Positions 13,001-24,508 of a DNA stretch of 64,000 nt are shown here, piece by piece. Positions within the stretch are counted from its first letter, which is position 1, and the number at the start of each line of letters is the position of its first letter. The notes under the pieces are model-generated. The model saw only the letters and a list, made by a program, of their open reading frames with translations. It was not told where the DNA came from and did not search any database. Origin of the DNA: Rotaria sordida (taxonomy: Eukaryota > Rotifera > Eurotatoria > Philodinida > Philodinidae); assembly GCA_905250125.1 (NCBI GenBank), contig CAJNOL010000083.1, positions 228,997-292,996 of the forward strand, written 5' to 3'. Made by a program: the position numbers and the translations under genes.

Positions 13001-13418
13001 ATGTTTAGCTGCTATTTATGGTGTATCAGTTGTTTCAATGCTTGTTTCTGTACTTGTTGATCGATATCAACGAGTATATGCACGTAAACATTTTCTTAAT
13101 GAAGAATATACAGAAAATACAGTTTTAAATGATTCATATCGACGTTCAATTAATAATGATAAATGTGAAGAAAGTCCAATCGATATGGAAAAACAAATTA
13201 CTGTTATACCTGAATTATATAATCATGTTGAACACGAACAAGATAAAGATGAATCATCTGGTAAAGTTCGTTTTATTCTTGGTTATTTATCTGATGATGA
13301 ACCTGATGATGATAATGATAATATTGATGAAAGTGATCATGAAATTATTCATAAAGTTGCTCAGGAATTATTTCATTCAACATCAAATAGATATCGTTCA
13401 ATGAATAGTAACAATTGA
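10072..13418 (+). CDS. Voltage-gated potassium channel, Shaker/Kv-type, with atypical S6
   Basis: Plasma-membrane K+ channel subunit. Six exons: 10072-10085, 10140-10190, 10256-10860, 12299-12490, 12551-12884, 12956-13418; 552 residues. The T1 tetramerisation domain begins at about residue 56 (RIIINVSGLRFETYKSTL, DEYFFDRHRLCFEAILYFYQ, GRLRRPENVSLDTF). S1 lies near 186-205. S4 begins near 313 and has arginine/lysine every third residue (LRIFRFLRVFKLYRIF). The pore reads TLTAVGYGD, with the filter codon for the first Gly split by an intron. The S6 segment (AIYGVSVVSMLVSVLV) has no Pro-X-Pro hinge and the pore-helix tryptophan pair is YY. The C-terminal tail is acidic (DDEPDDDNDN). The 5' exons are tiny, so the start is the least certain point. 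Intron 3 (1.4 kb) contains a family A element. T1 closeness suggests Kv1, but the pore is divergent. Confidence 0.85.
11400..11920. mobile_element. Family A MITE-like element in Kv intron 3
   Basis: About 520 bp with imperfect terminal inverted repeats. Left arm about 11421-11490 (ttccaattttaatgatttt, then tactatatagtgttctaat); right arm about 11848-11916 reads as its reverse complement (attagaatactatatagta, then aaatcattgacatcggaag). The interior matches the copy in the SREK1 intron. A few bases downstream (11936) lies a segment resembling a hAT-like terminus. Exact ends and target duplication were not resolved. Confidence 0.68.
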
Positions 13419-15163
13419 CAATAATAATCTTTTTTTGTTTTTATTTGGACATTATTAGTCAGATAAAAAATTGATAGATTTTTTTTTTCATTTAAATTAA
13501 ATGGAATATAAAAAAATAATAGATATCAAATGTAATTCTAATGAATACTATATTTATCAAATATTTAATGTAATGAATTGGATCATATACAAAAATGTCT
13601 CATATATTATTTGAAATGTACATTTTACAAACTATTTATCTTATCTTCATTGTTCTTTGCTTGATAATGTCAAACAATGAGTTGCAATGGACAGTACATT
13701 AATCAGTTTTTACATTATTATTTAACTAATAGAAGGACGTTTTCTACCAGAGATGTCCACGGCGACGCTGCTACCACCGCCATGACGATGTCAGCAGCAC
13801 TTTTTTAAAGAACCACAACGGGGCGGGAGATATTTCAAGAATACCATTGTGGTAGCGGTGCGACAGCGACAGATCTCTAGTTGTAATGGACATCTCTGTT
13901 TTCTACATACTTACAAGAGAACACGCCCAGGTTCCGCATCCTTGTGAGCTGATATTTTGCCCAGAAGTAGGCCTTGGTGAGTTATGAAAAGTCTCCAAAT
14001 GAGTTGTGCTAGAGCTTGCTGAGTCGAAAATTTTGGACTCAGACCTAGTCGAACCATACTTTGATACTCTCAATAAAACTTGTATCTGTTGAATTGAGAC
14101 TTCGTCAACGTTAGAGATTAAAGTATTCATATGACATCACAATTGAACTTTGTCACAAAACATTAAAATCCTAGTGTTATGAGAGATGGATACCAAACTT
14201 GTACGACTTTATCGTGCATTTGATTACACATTATATTCTGATCAGCTTGAAAAGTAAAAAGGTTTATTAACATTGATAATAATACACATACCAAAGTTTC
14301 TGGTAAAATATTATGACATAAGTGTAAGCTTATTTATTTCATGTTGATGATATATTTAACTTATTTTATGAAATAATTCTTAACTCTGATGATTATTTAT
14401 TACTAGATACTAGTGACATCTAAAGTTTGTTTATTTATTCCTATTAAAATTTTTAAAAAATCTGGAAAATTCTAAATTTTTCTACTAATAATAGGTGAAT
14501 ATATAAGGCAGATATTATTTTAACAATTATGCTCTACATGAACAATTGCACTAAAGATGAAGGTTTGCTTGATTATTATGGGTCATTTGTACTTTACCAA
14601 GATTTATCATTCGCTTTTTTTTGCACTTTACAACAGTTTTTCACCATTCACACATTTTTTCAATCGATGAACGCAGCTGTGCTCTGTATAGCAGCCATTT
14701 TCTTTAGAAAGTACTTTGGTCATGCACATCATTTCTCTTCGTAGATCAGTATAATCCACCTGACCTGTAAAATATTTATTCTTGATCCTATTTCAGACAA
14801 ATTGATCGAAAAAAAAAATTCCGATTCTTTCGAACAATATGATTTTAGTATTGATATACTTCATTATCAATTTATGATTATTAGTAGACTCAAATAATTG
14901 TTTAATTGATGAATAAGTTTCTCACTCTAAACTTTGTTCTTTCTAAAATACTTTTGAGATCATATGAATAAAATAATATCATTAAAAAAAATTTAATTTT
15001 ATAATAGATAGCTTTTTATTGATTAAGAGAAAAACAACTACCTAAAATTTTATCGAACAACCATAAATATACTTCACCTTTGTTTTTGTTCAAGTTGAAT
15101 TATTTATATTCTTTTTTTGTTAGTATTATAGATTAATCATCATCTTTAGCTTATTATTCAATA
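13419..15163. other. Intergenic region between Kv and nucleolin-like genes
   Basis: About 1.7 kb with no supported gene. It includes the compact GC-rich inverted repeat at 13748-13898; the remainder is AT-rich. The last few hundred bases should contain the promoter of the nucleolin-like gene. Confidence 0.6.
13748..13898. repeat. Small GC-rich inverted-repeat element
   Basis: A 151-bp block bounded by a perfect 12-nt inverted repeat (cagagatgtcca at 13748-13759 and its complement at 13887-13898). Further inward the arms pair imperfectly (ggcgacgctgctaccaccgc against gcggtgcgacagcgac). It is far more GC-rich than its surroundings, and its arms can fold into a hairpin. It could be a very short non-autonomous element or a structured RNA locus. 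Confidence 0.5.
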
Positions 15164-16247
15164 ATGGCTTTCGGACAAAATTCACGAGGTCGTGGTGGCA
15201 GTCGTGGTCGAGGAGGTTTTAGAGGAGGTCGAGGTGGTGGTGGCGGACGAGGTAAGATGAATATTTTGAAATCAATCAAGAAAATAGCATTGATTCTTTT
15301 CTTTTAGGTGGTGGTAGTGTAGGTTTTGGTAATCGTGGAGGTAGTCGTGGTGGTAGTCGTGGTGGTAAATTTGGTGGTGGAAACGATCGAGGACGAGGCG
15401 GTGGCTTTGGACAAGATCGAGGACGAGGCGGTGGTTTTGGACAAGATCGAGGACGAGGCGGTAGTTTTGGACAAGATCGAGGACGAGGCAGTAGTTTTGG
15501 ACAAGATCGAGGACGAGGACGAGGCGGTGGTGGTGGTGGTGGAAGATTCTCAGAAACTAGTAAGTTTTCATCTGTGTAATTTTACAGGTTAATTTGTTTT
15601 TGAATCAATTATTTAGAACGTGAATTCATGAGTGATAGTATTTATGTTGGTCAATTACCTGCTGATATTCAAGAAAATGATTTGAAAAAAATGTTTCCAA
15701 AAGCAAAAAATTTACAACTTGTACCAGCTGTAGGAACTCGACCTGGGTTAGTTCTTAGTTGTTTTTTTTTCCTAAATTTTTGTTTTATTTTAATGGTTAT
15801 GTTATATTCTAGTCATGCTTTTATTACATTTCCTGATGATTCTTCAGCAGCAGCAGCTGTTAAACAAGGTGCTACATTTAACGATACACAACTTAAAATA
15901 GCTTTTCAAAATAAACGTGGTGAACCACAAAAACGGTCATCAGATACAGATGATCAATCAGGTTCGTTTATTTTTCATTTTTGTTTTTCTATATAAACGA
16001 TACATTTTCTTTTGTTTTCATCATCTAGGTCCTAAAGCAAAAAAACTCAAAAGTGATATGTCTCCTGCTAAAGGATCAGCAAATAAAAATGGTTTAAAAG
16101 CACAAAGTAAAAAAAAAGCTGCTTCTGATGATGATGAGGATGCGGATGAAGACGATGATGATGAATCAGTATGTGTTAAATATTCCTTGAAAAAAACAAT
16201 AGTAAAAATAATCAATAATATTTGGATTAATTTAGATGGATTTTGAA

Positions 16248-16286
<39 letters not shown>

Positions 16287-18956
16287 GACGATGATGATGA
16301 AAATGAATCAGATGAAGAAGATGAAAAAAAGCTTAAAAAAACAGTTGCAAAAATGGTTTCTGGAGGAAAATTAGTAAGTTTGAAAATATCATAATTGAAA
16401 GAAAAAATAAACTAAGTTTATTTCATCAGGATAAAGCTGCAGCAAAACCATTAGGTGGAAAAAATGTTGAAGAAGATGATGATGATGATGATGATGAAGA
16501 TGATGATGATGATGATGAAGACGATGATGATGTAAATAATTAATCTTTGTTTTATAAAATAAACATAGAATTTTCTTTCCAATAGGATGATGAAGATGAA
16601 GAAGAAGAAAAACCATCTAAAAAAACTCCGCCTACATCAGCCAAACAAGCAACACCAACTGTTGGTCAAAATAAAAATAAAGGCAAAACAGAATTAACAA
16701 AACCAACTGTTATCGATAATTCATCTCAAAAAAAGACTAAACCTACAGCTCAAACAATTTCAAATAAATCAACATCAGCTGAAACTCAAAAACGTACAAT
16801 TGATGTTGTTGATAAATCAGGTATAATTATTTTTTTATTGTATTAAATATAAAAAAGAAAATCTATTTATTTTCTTCTAAGGTCCTCAAGCGAAAAAACT
16901 TAAGAATGAAACTCCAGTTACTGGTAAAAATGTTCCAGCAGGAAATAAGAATGTTTTGAAAGGAAAAGGAAAACAAGATGATGATGAAGATGAAGATGAC
17001 GACGACGAAGATGATGATGATGAAGTAAGGATTCTATACGAAAGAAAGTTTTAGATGTGCAGAGTCGAGCCCAAAATTTTCCTATCCTACAGATCTAGAT
17101 TTTCGATTTTTCTTTTTAGCTTGATTTCGGTGAAGATAGTGATGATGATGATGATGATGATGACGATGATGATGATGAAGAAGATGAAACACCTAAAAAA
17201 TCTATCGGAAAATCACCTGTAACTGGAAAACAAGTAAGTTTAATTAATCTCTATTTTACAAGTCAAATGATCTAAACCTTTAGACTAAACCTGTTGCCAA
17301 ACCGTCAATTGCTGAAGACGATGATGAATCCGTAAGTATAATAAATTGCACTCTTAATTTCATTATGATCGCTGTTTCTCTTTTCAGGATGATGATGACG
17401 ATGATGATGATGATGAAGAAGAAGACCAAAAACCTACAAAAGCGGCAGCGAAACCAACACCAGCTTTGAAACAAGTAAGTAGAAGTAAATAAGTTCTTCT
17501 CCAAATAATCATTTCAAAATTTTCAGACTAAGCCTATTGCCAAACCATCAATGGCTGAAGACGATGATGAATCCGTAAGTATAACAAATCACACACTTGA
17601 TTTCATTATGATCGCTATTCTCTTTTCAGGATGATGATGATGAGGATGACGATGATGATGATGATGATGAAGAAGACCAAAAACCTACAAAAACGGCAAC
17701 CAAATCAACACCCGTTTCGAAACAAGTAAGTAGAAGTAAATAAATTCTTCTTTAAATAATCACTTGAAAATTTTCAGACTAAACCTACTGCCAAACCATC
17801 GACTGCTGAAGATGATGTAAGTTTGTAATTTTCTTTTTTTTTTATCTAATACTTTTTTTTTCCTATATATCTTCAATAACAGGATGATGACGAAGACGTA
17901 AGTTAATAAAAAAATCACTTTTGAAAAAAACAAAAATAATAATCATAAATTTTCTTTAGGATGATGACGATGAAGACGACGACGATGATGATGAAGAATC
18001 TACACCTGCAGCACCACTCAAATCTGCTTTAAAAAAACCATCATCAACTCCAACTTCAACTCCATCAAAACAAAAACCATCATCGACTCCAACTAAATCA
18101 GAAACTAAACCAAAACAAGAAACATTAATATCAAATGCTAATAAACCACTTAATAAAACACAATTATTTATTAATTCAATAAAAGAAAGTGTTAGTGTAT
18201 CTGATATGAAAGAACTTTATCCAAAAGCAAAATCAATTAAAATGCAAAAACGTAAAGTTGGTCCAAATCGTAAAGTTATTCAGTATGTATAATATCTTTT
18301 TCTTTTTTTTTTTGTAAATAAATTTTATTTTTGTTTTTAGATTTGCTTTTGTTTCATTTGATAATGAAGCTGATTGTACTGCAGCATTAAATGCTCATAC
18401 ACAAATTGGTGGTGAAAAAGTTAATGTTTCTTATGCATTTGCACCAGTTGGTAAACAACAAACAAAAACAAATGATGAATCAAATAAAAAACAAGAAAAA
18501 AATGAGAAAAAACAAGAACAAAAATCAACAAATGGAAATAATAAACAAGAAAAAAATGAGAAAAAACAAACACCATCAAATGAGAATACAAATAAAAAAG
18601 AAAAATCTAAAAGTGGTTTGTAGAACAAAAAAAAAAAATTTGAATGTTGTATTTTTTTTTAATAAATTTTTATTTTAGAAAAACAACTTTCAACAAATGC
18701 AATCTATGTTGGTCAATTACCAGAACATGTTGTTGAAGATGATATAAAAAAACTTTTTCCAAAAGCAACTAAAATTGAATTACATTCAGCTAAAGCAAAA
18801 AATAAAGGTGTGCGACCTGGTTTTGCATTTATTACATTTTCTGATGATAATTCAGCTGCTGCTGCTATTAAACTTGGACCAACATTAACACTTAAAAATA
18901 CACAATTAAAAGTTGCTTATCAAACTAAACGAGCAACACCAACAGCTACTGAATAA
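15164..18956 (+). CDS. Nucleolin-like protein: N-terminal RGG domain, acidic tracts, three RRM-like domains
   Basis: Probable nucleolar RNA-binding protein acting in rRNA processing or chromatin, by analogy to nucleolin. Nineteen exons: 15164-15251, 15308-15559, 15617-15746, 15813-15961, 16029-16168, 16236-16373, 16430-16531, 16586-16820, 16882-17024, 17120-17233, 17284-17331, 17388-17474, 17527-17574, 17630-17725, 17778-17816, 17883-17897, 17960-18282, 18341-18615, 18679-18956; 899 residues. The order is a Gly/Arg-rich domain with a ten-residue repeat (FGQDRGRGGG), RRM (IYVGQLPADIQENDLKKMFP; HAFITFPDD), long Asp/Glu runs alternating with Lys/Pro/Thr-rich spacers, RRM (LFINSIKESVSVSDMKELYP), a Lys/Gln-rich linker, and RRM (IYVGQLPEHVVEDDIKKLFP; FAFITFSDD). 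Classical nucleolin has its RGG domain at the C-terminus and acidic tracts first, so the domain order differs. Orthology is uncertain; nucleolin-like is a functional analogy. Confidence 0.82.
15407..15516 (+). repeat. 30-nt coding tandem repeat (RGG domain)
   Basis: About four copies of a 30-nt unit containing ttggacaagatcgaggacg, each encoding FGQDRGRG plus two Gly/Ser. Copies differ at only a few positions, consistent with recent slippage or unequal exchange inside exon 2 of the nucleolin-like gene. Confidence 0.85.
17284..17816 (+). repeat. Tandem duplication of an exon-intron-exon-intron unit
   Basis: Unit 1 (17284-17526) and unit 2 (17527-17777) each contain a 48-nt exon (TKP.AKPS.AEDDDES), an intron with cattatgatcgct, an acidic exon ending in K-Q, and an intron with aagtagaagtaaat. 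A third partial copy starts at 17778 (TKPTAKPSTAEDD). Introns are conserved as well as exons, showing segmental DNA duplication. Confidence 0.85.
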
Positions 18957-21832
18957 GAAGAATAATAAAACAAGAAAATGAAGAACTTACAGCGTTTTTT
19001 TTGCTTTTCTCTCTTTTTTTGAGTATCGAATGTTTTTTTTTGTCTTGTTATAGTTAAATACTACATGATTGTTATCCGTTTGTTTTTTTATCTTCAATTA
19101 TTGGAGATAAATACGCATGTAGACATTAACATTTTGTTTTGTGTTTTGTGTTTATTCAACTATGCTCGCCGTGTTCTTTTTTTATCTTCTATATTGAAGA
19201 TAGTTCATTCATAATGAAACATAAAAACAAAAAAAAAAAGAATTTTGAAAGTAAACATAAGAAGATAATGTTTATTGTTAAGCAATTCGAAATGGGTATG
19301 GATGTGGGTTTGTGTCTTCTCTAAGCATGTATCCATATTCAACAACAGAACTTCATTATTTCAAACTGATCTCATTAATTAAGAATTATATCAATGAACT
19401 GTTGCATCACAAATATAGAAGGATGTCTGTCTTTGACAACTAAAATGAAAAGTGATCCGATGAACCGTTTAGTTTAATAAGAGATTGAAAAGAAACTAAA
19501 ATCAACCTAAACTCATTTGGTTTGGCTTTTTTGATTAGCTGTAGTATGTAGTCCAACAACGTTGTATAAATCCCTCTTTTGACATTCTTTAGTGTCATTT
19601 TCCTACTCGAATTTTCTACCGACGGAAATATGTTTTATATCACTTATGGAATTCCATCACTTGAATTTTGACAAATTGTTGAATTTTCAGCCGTTACTTT
19701 TGACAATAAAAGAATTATGGAAATTTCGATAGAAAATTGGACAAATTATCGAAATTATAGTTCCACCGATATTTTTGTTTCATCCCATTGTGACTCATCG
19801 ATTAACTGAAATTTCTATGGACATTGAACGAAAGTGCCAAAGTTCAGCTGGCGATATTTCACACAATTCATGCCTAGTCTGCTCTTCATTTTCATCCACA
19901 CCTATACCCCTTACCTTCATCTTTTTGCATGTGCTTAACTTTTCGGTACTAAGCTCGCCTCATGCTTATCATTCACCGATCTCTTCAGACAAGACCCAAA
20001 ATTGCAAAGTACCCTGCGGGTTAAACTAGCCGATTAATATTTCTGATTTTCTGAATACGTTTAATTTAATTCCAGAAAGATAAGATAATAACAAGTTGTT
20101 GCACGAAATAACGAATTAAAACAGAGAAACAATAATCATGAATATTTTTTTATACAAAAAAGTCTTGAATTAATGCAATTTTTTTTGATCATACCAGTAC
20201 TGTTTCGCATAATCAAAAGTATGTAATTATGATAGCAAAAACAACATATGATTAAGCATACAACGACTAGATAAAAGAAAATGTAGGGAAGACAAGGACA
20301 TTTACATTCGACATCGACACTCAACTTTTGCAATGGCACGAACGAAAAATTTACTATCCAATTCTTTTGAATCTGAACAAGTTCCTCTGTCAGTCAATAT
20401 AAGTCCTACAAACAAGGGAAAACAGCTGATTCTGTGGCTCTAGAATCAATGGAATCACTTGGAATCACAGTTTCTGCTGTTTCCCTCTTGCCTACAAAAC
20501 TAAATTGATGTTCACTTTAGGCATTGGTTGCTAAAACAGAATGAATTTGTCAAAGTACTCTCGAATAATAAGGCGATATACACACAGTTAATTTTCAAAA
20601 TGTAAGAACCAGGCCAACAGCTTTGATCTGGCAGCTCTGGTTTGTACAAAGAGAATAAGTTAATTACAATCGAAATAAATCTCATTTGCAAAAATAATCA
20701 GTATGTAATCAGCGTTATACTGAATTGTTTCATTCAATCAAAAGCTTTGATCTTTTCTGAGTTTTTATTACTGCAATATCAAGTAGAAACAATTTGATAT
20801 TTAGCACTGGTAATCATTGCAAAGCGTTAAGCATAATATAAAGGACTTCAAGCCGTTAGAAACTGCCGGAAGCAATCAGAAATCACCAATAATAAATGAT
20901 GTCTAAGTTTCTAATGATTTTGGTTAAATAGATACGAATTGTGCATTGTGTCAAGTTAACAATTGTATTGATTTTTAAAAAGCAGCTGCCGGATATTTTT
21001 TGACTTTAGACCGTGCGCATATAAAGATTTTCATGACAATAATTGAATTGTGCGTATTAACATTGATATTATTAAAACATTGATATGCCTAGTATCAGTG
21101 TTTCGGCATATCTCAGTGCTAATGTTTCATTGTTTCAGTAAGCTTCAATATCAGTGTTTCAGCATTGATATTAATACCACACATCTCTATTTATATTAAA
21201 TTATCGAAACTTGTCATTGAAATAAACATTATGTTAATAACATGAATTCAACAAATTCTTTACAATAAAAAAAAACGAAAGCGAAAAGTTTTTTGAGGAA
21301 TATACATTGATCATTAATCATGATGATGATGAATAGATTTCTATGAGACTACAAAAAGTATTTAACTATTCGATAAGAAATTCTTAACATAGAAACCTTA
21401 ACCTTTGATTTAAGAGATATTTTCAATGTGAAAATACTTTTAATAAAAATTGTTGTTGCTCTAGGATTGTGAAAGAAGAACAATTGATAAAGTATATATG
21501 ACCTTTTGGTTCTAACAGTGCATTTTTCCCGATGGAAATATATAATAAGAAGGATGTGGGTGTGCATCTTCTCTTCGACAACATCCACCCACATCCTCCA
21601 TATATATAATTGTATTCAGAAAATGTAGAAATCTGACTAGTATTATATTTATTCATGATTGTTATTAAGCAAAATAATCACAGATGACCAAGAGAAAGAA
21701 AAAAAGAAAGAAATAATAGTAAAGTTTAACAAAAAAGACAAGAGAAAAAAGAACACAGAAAAAATATATATCAAAATAAAGTCATCTGACCAAATGAGAA
21801 CGAAAAATGAATCGACACTATTTTAATCGATC
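18957..21832. other. Intergenic region, nucleolin-like gene to uncharacterised gene
   Basis: About 2.9 kb between convergently transcribed genes. Only short chance frames are present. Near 21060-21180 there is a loosely repeated stretch built on atcagtgtttcggcat-like words. Nothing else recognisable. Confidence 0.55.
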
Positions 21833-24508
21833 TTAACTTTGCCCGAACCAATTTCTTCCTATTGAACTATTAATAACTTGAGGTCGTTTTAATGCAAATG
21901 ATGTTGTTGATCGTGTATTAGCTGGTTCAATAGGTTTAAATGCTGAAATATTTATATCAATTGGAGTTGTTCGTGGCGGAAGAAGATGATGTAAAAATGG
22001 TAATGAATGATGATATGATATCGTTGATAATTCACCTTTTGATTGGTGTTCTTGTTGTTGATATAATGTAAAATCTGTATTTAAATTCTGATGATTTTCA
22101 AATGAAAATGATGAAGGAAAAAAATTAAAATCATCATTATCACCAGTTGCAACTGTTCGTAAAAGATTTACAGGTTCAAATAAAGATTGAGCAAATGGCG
22201 ATCGAGTATCTAAAGAAAAACAGAACAGCTGTTAGCGTAACCCTCGAAACTCGTCGTCTGTCATGCTCTGTAACATTTCGATAGTTGTATCTGTCATCGA
22301 CTGTAGACGGTGCAAATTTCTATCCTATATGCTTCAACACTTCTTCTAAATTGCGTTCCGGGACATAAAAAATAGAAATAATATTTCAATGAAATAAAAA
22401 ATAATACCATTTTGTATTTGTTGTGAGATACGATTAAAAGGTGTTGAATGTCGATCTATAAAAACCAAAAAAAGAAAATTACAATTTCATTAAAAAAAAC
22501 TATGTTAGACTTCGATCAAGATTATTAAATGATGTTGGTGGTAGTGGTTCACGAATTGGTTGAAAATCTAAATTAATTCAATATTAAATATACTCTTTTT
22601 AAACAAACAAAAAAAAATAGTCGACGACAAAAGTTTCCCCCGCCTTGAAATGAATTTTTTTTTCTATTATTTTTGGCGTATGAAAATAGAATACAATACA
22701 TATATATATATTGAGGAGTTCGAGACATTTACGCAGCACATAGTAGTTTTATAAATATTTATTTCTTCTTTGAGCAAAGTAAAAATATATGAATACATTC
22801 ATTTTTGGATAACTTGTTCGAAGTTGAGATGGGTTTTATGATATGAGACCAAAATTTCGAACTGACGGATTTCTAGTGAATGAATTACAATTCGAAATTT
22901 CGTGTTCAGTGTTCTTGATATTGCTCGTTGATGGAGCATAGCCAAAGCTCTCCCCTCTGAATGGTCAAAATTTATAAACTCGACCTCACTTCACATGAGC
23001 TATCTCATCTCTCAATAGGTCATCCAAAAATGGATGTATTCACATATTTTTACTTTGCTCAATGAAGAAGCAAACATTTATAAAACTACTATGCGCTGTG
23101 TAAATGTCTCGAACTCCTCAATATATATATATATATATGTGTATTGCATTCTATTTTCATACGTCAAAAATAATATAAAAAATTTATTTCAAGACGAGCG
23201 AAACTTTTGTCGTCGACTAAAAGAAGATTTTATTTACATTTTTCTCGATTATTAATTGGATCTCTAGTAGTTGTACTTATAGGTGATGATGGTAAATCAT
23301 TTGATTCATGTGAAATTACATTATTTAATGGTGGTTGTGCTGTTGATAAAGCAGATGAATCATTTGTTGTTGTTGAATAAGATTTTGTATCATTTTCATT
23401 TTCATCATCTTGTTCAACAATACATTCATAAATACGTTGTGCAAGTGATTCTTCAATTTCTAAATGAATATCAACACTTGATTTATCACTCATTTCAATT
23501 GATATTTCTTGTAAAAGATCATTAATTATTGGCCAATATTCATCAGATAAATTTATTGTTGGAGGATCAAGAAGAAGTGTAGTATCAGTTTCATTATTTA
23601 TAGTTGATGTTGGTTCAATTGATGGTGACGGAAGGGAATTTTGTTCGATTGGATATGTTAAATTTGAAATAGATTCTAATAGACAAAAAAAAAACACTTC
23701 TTTTTTTTTTCTTTTTCATATTTATGATTAAATTAAATTACCAGATCGTGTAGATTTATCTATTGTAGGTGGTAACATCGGTAATGGTGATCGAATAGGT
23801 TTAGGTGATGATGATGATGGTGGTGGTACTATCACTGTTTGAGTTGATTGTCGTCGATGTTGTGAAGATGAATGAAAAAGTTCATTTAATGAAAGACGTG
23901 GTACTTGTAATGATTTCGTTGGAGATGAATGATGATGATGATGATGATGATGATGTTCTTCTCTATTGTGATCAGATAAAGCAAGACATGTACAATGATT
24001 TTCTTGATTAGTTCGAATTTGTTTTGTAGTTGATGGTTCATGAAATTCAAAACGAGGTCGTCCATCTTAAAAGTAAAAAAAGTAAGACAATTTCTAAATA
24101 ATGAAATGATTAAATTCTCTTTTCTTTTGTTTTTTTTTTAAACTGACCACGTTTTTGTACATTTATTATTGTATCTCGATTTTTATGTTGACGTTGAAAA
24201 CGTTTCATAAATCGACTTGTATGTGATGTACGTTGTTTCGATATATCACCTGATGGTTTTCGTCCATTCGAATATTTTCGTTTGATTATAATTGTTTGAT
24301 TATTATTATTATTATTTAATTTTGACGTATAAGTATCTTGTTGTTGTCGATGTGTATGTGTAATTTGTATTGTTGAATTAATTGGACGTGATAATTGTTG
24401 ATAATTATTCGATTTAATTACTGATTTATGTTGTTCTTCAAGATAACGTTTAAATAATGTCGAATTAGCTCGATCAACACTTGGTAAAGATGATCGTGAA
24501 CTATCCAT
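21833..24508 (-). CDS. Uncharacterised low-complexity protein with a His tract, 534 aa
   Basis: I do not recognise this protein. Six exons on the minus strand: 24508-24148, 24065-23742, 23675-23238, 22567-22511, 22455-22408, 22209-21833; the total is 1605 nt, exactly 535 codons. It is rich in Ser, Thr, Asn and Gln. The N-terminal exon ends with a basic region (SRFMKRFQRQHKNRD). Exon 2 has a run of nine histidines encoded by a (ATG)n-type repeat at about 23928-23953 on the plus strand. Exon 3 holds the only stretch that looks folded, an acidic helix-like block (DEYWPIINDLLQEISIEMSD; ESLAQRIYECIVEQDDENEN). The tail ends IGRNWFGQS. The start ATG lies one base after a tttag splice acceptor. No signal peptide or membrane segment. 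Intron 3 is almost entirely the family C inverted-repeat element. A disordered regulatory or centrosomal protein would fit, but that is a guess. Confidence 0.75.
22620..23217. mobile_element. Family C long-inverted-repeat element with TA duplication
   Basis: A 598-bp element starting gtcgacgacaaaagttt and ending with its complement, flanked on both sides by TA (22618-22619 and 23218-23219). The arms, about 22620-22810 and 23022-23217, are near-complements over about 190 nt; the middle of about 210 nt is unpaired. The TA duplication and long arms fit a Tc1/mariner-type non-autonomous element. Without it, intron 3 of the host gene would be about 70 nt, the local norm. Confidence 0.82.

Noticed and set aside
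13903..14130. Minus-strand 75-codon Ser/Thr-rich open frame
   Set aside because: Isolated, no motif and no supporting splice sites; probably chance.
15304..15504. Minus-strand Thr/Ser-repeat open frame
   Set aside because: It is the complement of the RGG repeats of the nucleolin-like gene, which have matching splice sites and a conserved RRM in frame.
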